DNA of 17,252 bases from CAZAFM01 sp964484395 (GTDB lineage Bacteria; Campylobacterota; Campylobacteria; Campylobacterales; CAZAFM01), in assembly GCA_964484395.1 (NCBI GenBank), contig CAZAFM010000051.1, positions 1-17,252 on the forward strand. The letters run 5' to 3'. The translations under genes were made by a program, and so were the position numbers. Below, one piece after another: positions 14,376 to 17,252 of this stretch (its first letter is position 1; each line of letters begins with the position of its first letter). Under the pieces are notes generated by a model, which worked only from the letters and a program-made list of their open reading frames with translations, was not told the origin of the DNA and searched no databases.

Positions 14376-16717
14376 TGTCTAAAAGCTTCCTCTATCTTGT
14401 GAGTGTTGTTATATGGGTAGTAGTATCCTCACTTGTTTACTCTCTGTTTGATGAACGCTTAAATGAACAATATAGTAACCTAGAAAACAGAGTAGATACT
14501 CTTCTTCTAACAGCAAAAAAAATAGCATTACTTGATAGTCGAGTGATGTTTTATGAGAATTTTGATAGCTATGAGTATGCTAAACTCCTAAAAAAAGTAT
14601 CCACCTCATCAAGCAAATCAGACTTAGACTCAGCAAAAGAACTACTACAAAACCTAGCCGGGCCTGCTATATTTAGCCAAATAAACAACATAGTAACTGC
14701 AAGCTTCTATAGTAGTGAAGGGATGTTTATTGATAGTGTCTCAAAGCGTAGTGAGAGCTTGAGGCTTCCTAGTGGTTACTTTAGTAGTATTGATGATGAA
14801 TTTGAGTTTTTTTTGCAAGATGATAAGATGTTTAGCTTACTTAAAAAGATCTATTTTCAAGGCTCTCTTGTAGGATATATTGTACTTAGCTCCCCTGCTA
14901 TAGCTTCACTAAGTCAGGTTTTTGTCCAAGAAGGCTTTAACGTATCTATTGTAAATAATACACCAACAAAACAGAGTGGATGCGAATTCAAAGAGACTAA
15001 TTTCGTCTGCTACAAACCATCCATATCACAGATGAGCAATAGCTACTATGTTATTGAAGGCTCAAACAAAGAGTTTCAAAACACACAGGATAATCTATTC
15101 TTCTGGCTAGTTATAATATCAGCTTTTTTTGCTCTTTTGCTCTTTTTTATCTACAAAACCCAAAAAGCCTCACTAACCAAAAAAAAATTAAATGAAACAC
15201 TCTCAAAACAGAATAGATTCTTGCAAACAGTAATTGATGCTATCCCTAATCCTGTTTTTGTTAAAGACTCAAAGCTTAGATATGTGATGGTAAATAGAGC
15301 GGTTGTTGATTTTTTTGGAAGAAACTCAAAATATGAGATGCTTGGAAAAAGTGACAAAGAGTTAATAGCTGATAAAAAAATAAGTGAACACTTCTATAGT
15401 CAGGATAGTTCTGTCTTAAAAGAGAAAAAAACTCTCTACATAGAGAATGAAGAGCTACTAGCTGGAAGTGAGCAACTTCAAAAATGGTATCAGACAACCA
15501 AAGTACCTCTTATAGGTATAGGCTATCCAAAAAAAGAGGATATGCTACTAGGAATTGCTACAGATATTACCAAGCTTGAAAACCTAAAAAGAGAGCTAGC
15601 TGAGATAAATGAGCACCTAAATATCAAAATCACAAAAGAGCTAGAAGAGCGACTAAAAAGCCAGAAGAGATATAAAGAGTTGTTTGAAAATATAGGTGAG
15701 GCAATAATAGCTATAAAAGTTGAGGATGAAAGCTACAAAATAGATGAGGTGAACTTAAGCGCACTAAGACTATTTAGTAGGGATAGGGAGGATATTATTG
15801 ATTGTGACCTTGATAAGATTATCTCTTTTGATGACATAAGAGAGACTTTAGATGAGATAGTCTCAAAAGGAAAACTTGAGCTAAAAACAGAGGTCTTAAT
15901 AAACAAAAAAGCTATATTTGCAGAACTCAAAGCTAGGGTCTATCTACACAATTGTGCAAAAACCATCCTCCTCTCAATAAGAGATATTACAGAGCATGAG
16001 AGGCTAAAAAAAGAAAACAGAGAACATGAAAGACTAATAGCCCAACAAGCAAAAATGGCTGAGATGGGAGATATGATAGGAGCAATAGCCCATCAGTGGA
16101 GGCAACCTCTAAACTCCATAAACGCAGCAGCAGTAAAGCTAAAAATGCATAGTGCACTAGGCTCTCTTACTCCAAAAAGTGTAGATGAAGTTACAAGCTT
16201 CATAGAGGAGCAAAGCGACAAAATGTCAGATACCATAAGTGACTTTTTAAACTTTTTTAAACCTTCAAAGGCGAAGGAGCGCTTCTTTTTAAAAGAGGTA
16301 GTAGAAAACATAAAAAAGATGCTAGGAGTACAGCTAGAAAGCCGAAATATAGAGTTTGAGTGTGATATAGATGATATAGAGATATATGGATACAAAAATG
16401 AGCTTGAACACATCATCTTAAACCTTGTAATTAACGCTAGAGATGCCTTTGAAGGCAAAAGTAGCAAAAACAACTGGATAAAAATAGATGGTAAAAGTGA
16501 TGATTCAAGAGTAGTTATATCTGTAGAAGATAGTGCAGGAGGAATACCGCAGAATATCTTGGATAAGATTTTTAACCCATACTTTACTACCAAACCAACC
16601 AACAAAGGAACAGGAATAGGACTATATATGGTAAAGAACATCCTTGAAAAAGGCTTTAAAGGTGATATTAGAGTCTCCAACACAGAGTATGGAGCAAAAT
16701 TTATTATGGAATTTTAG
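14372..16717 (+). CDS. Membrane-bound histidine kinase with periplasmic sensor and two PAS domains (781 aa)
   Basis: The ATG at 14372 overlaps the binding-protein stop; a second ATG follows directly. Transmembrane helix 1 is about residues 6-25 and helix 2 about 243-261, enclosing a ~215-residue periplasmic domain that I do not recognise; C204 and C213 could form a disulfide. In the cytoplasm are PAS1 (about 283-405, with DAIPNPVFVKD), a coiled linker, PAS2 (about 430-560), and a kinase with H574 in AIAHQWRQPLNSI, the N-box NLVINARDAF, G1 in EDSAGGIP and G2 in GTGIGLYMVKN. I infer that the periplasmic domain reads the ligand state of the binding protein, as in TorS with TorT, while in TtrS the PhnD-like domain is part of the kinase. 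It is followed 22 nt later by its regulator. Confidence 0.92.
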   Translation: MMSKSFLYLVSVVIWVVVSSLVYSLFDERLNEQYSNLENRVDTLLLTAKKIALLDSRVMFYENFDSYEYAKLLKKVSTSSSKSDLDSAKELLQNLAGPAIFSQINNIVTASFYSSEGMFIDSVSKRSESLRLPSGYFSSIDDEFEFFLQDDKMFSLLKKIYFQGSLVGYIVLSSPAIASLSQVFVQEGFNVSIVNNTPTKQSGCEFKETNFVCYKPSISQMSNSYYVIEGSNKEFQNTQDNLFFWLVIISAFFALLLFFIYKTQKASLTKKKLNETLSKQNRFLQTVIDAIPNPVFVKDSKLRYVMVNRAVVDFFGRNSKYEMLGKSDKELIADKKISEHFYSQDSSVLKEKKTLYIENEELLAGSEQLQKWYQTTKVPLIGIGYPKKEDMLLGIATDITKLENLKRELAEINEHLNIKITKELEERLKSQKRYKELFENIGEAIIAIKVEDESYKIDEVNLSALRLFSRDREDIIDCDLDKIISFDDIRETLDEIVSKGKLELKTEVLINKKAIFAELKARVYLHNCAKTILLSIRDITEHERLKKENREHERLIAQQAKMAEMGDMIGAIAHQWRQPLNSINAAAVKLKMHSALGSLTPKSVDEVTSFIEEQSDKMSDTISDFLNFFKPSKAKERFFLKEVVENIKKMLGVQLESRNIEFECDIDDIEIYGYKNELEHIILNLVINARDAFEGKSSKNNWIKIDGKSDDSRVVISVEDSAGGIPQNILDKIFNPYFTTKPTNKGTGIGLYMVKNILEKGFKGDIRVSNTEYGAKFIMEF

Positions 16718-16739
16718 AAACTTTATTTTAGGAGAGATT

Positions 16740-17216
16740 ATGGAAGATATAAGAGCTTTACAAGAAGAGACCTCAAAGCTATCAGTCCTATATGTTGAAG
16801 ATGATGATAGTGCAAGGGAGCAGATACAATCTATCCTTGAGATACTGTTCAAAAAAATATATGTAGCAACAGATGGGGCTGAGGGAATTGAGATTTTTAG
16901 AGATAATCACAGCAAGATAGACCTTGTTATTACAGATGTTCAGATGCCTGTAATGAATGGACTTGAAATGTCTTCTAAAATAAAAGAGATTTCACCACAC
17001 AAGCACATTCTAATACTCTCAGCACACAATGATATTAGCTACTTTTCACTTGCTATTGATATAGGAGTGGATGGGTTTATTATCAAGCCAATAGTAACTG
17101 ATAAGTTTTTGAAGGCTATAAAAAAATCAATTAGACAGATAAAAAACCAAAAAATAGAGGAGTCATATCAAGATGAGCTAAAATCCCAGCTAGAGAACGA
17201 GCGCCCATCATGCTGA
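16740..17216 (+). CDS. Response regulator receiver protein, C-terminus uncertain
   Basis: The ATG at 16740 is chosen because AGGAGA (16730-16735) lies just upstream; the open frame back to 16644 lies inside the kinase gene. It codes 158 residues: a receiver domain with E20-D21-D22, D66 (ITDVQMP), S94 (LILSAHND) and K116 (IIKPI), then a helix KNQKIEESYQDELKSQLE. The same linker pattern (KNRRLADLYRKKEER) leads into a further ~300 residues in the 455-residue regulator at 9952, so this gene may once have been, or may really be, longer. The last codons (ERPSC, stop at 17214-17216) fall in a stretch whose composition differs sharply from the gene. The receiver call is firm; the C-terminal boundary is not. 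Confidence 0.8.
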   Translation: MEDIRALQEETSKLSVLYVEDDDSAREQIQSILEILFKKIYVATDGAEGIEIFRDNHSKIDLVITDVQMPVMNGLEMSSKIKEISPHKHILILSAHNDISYFSLAIDIGVDGFIIKPIVTDKFLKAIKKSIRQIKNQKIEESYQDELKSQLENERPSC

Positions 17217-17252
17217 TCACGCTATCCTGCGTACCAAGCAGCAATGACACCT
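17197..17252. other. Terminal segment of foreign composition
   Basis: From about 17197 to the end the sequence is roughly 55% G+C by hand count, against about one third before it, and lacks the A-rich codon pattern of the preceding gene. It carries the stop codon that ends the response regulator. It could be an insertion-element edge, a chimeric contig end or foreign sequence; no repeat or gene is recognised in it. Confidence 0.45.

Noticed and set aside
16093..16683. Open frame of 196 codons on the minus strand inside the membrane kinase gene.
   Set aside because: Antisense shadow of conserved kinase motifs; its translation has no recognisable domain.

Overview
The window is AT-rich (roughly one third G+C by eye). 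It looks like a chromosomal segment of a Campylobacterota (Epsilonproteobacteria) species, most likely a Sulfurimonas/Sulfuricurvum-type or Arcobacter-like free-living organism. The reasons are the codon use, an H. pylori/Azotobacter-like flavodoxin, and four histidine kinases that all carry the AHQW[RK]QP H-box abundant in this group. The genus is inference; no rRNA or other marker gene is present.

Layout, left to right. 1-687: the 3' end of a UvrD/PcrA/Rep-type helicase gene cut by the window edge. 699-961: a small, apparently highly expressed 59-residue gene of unknown function with its own consensus promoter and terminator. 978-1472: a long-chain flavodoxin. 1547-1864: remains of a type II toxin-antitoxin pair (frameshifted antitoxin, toxin reduced to its last ~20 codons). 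1876-7406 (minus): a tight three-gene signalling operon, namely a triple-PAS soluble kinase, a 1086-residue CheB-CheR-PAS-kinase fusion, and a single-domain CheY-like regulator. 7473-8071 (minus): a second decayed toxin-antitoxin pair (PIN toxin, ribbon-helix-helix-type antitoxin) abutting a helix-turn-helix remnant that resembles a transposase N-terminus. 8184-9284: an exported amidohydrolase with codon use unlike its neighbours. 9493-9933: a GNAT acetyltransferase. 9952-13326 (minus): a soluble PAS kinase followed by a response regulator with a large unrecognised output region. 13327-13478: a divergent control region with a palindrome. 13479-17216 (plus): a PhnD-like periplasmic binding protein, a membrane kinase overlapping it by 4 nt, and a response regulator.

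How it works together. About two thirds of the window is two-component signalling in three units, two of them divergent from one shared control region. The binding protein-kinase pair at 13479-16717 is the most interesting functional unit: it looks like a two-polypeptide version of the TtrS-type sensors, in which a PhnD-like domain is fused to the kinase. The 7406-1876 operon feeds two kinases (one also carrying methylesterase and methyltransferase domains) towards one CheY-like output, with no chemoreceptor, CheA or CheW gene in view. The two toxin-antitoxin graveyards, the transposase-like remnant and the compositionally distinct amidohydrolase show that the DNA between the signalling blocks has taken insertions and deletions.

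The last ~55 bases are abruptly GC-richer than everything before them, so the 3' end of the last gene is suspect.
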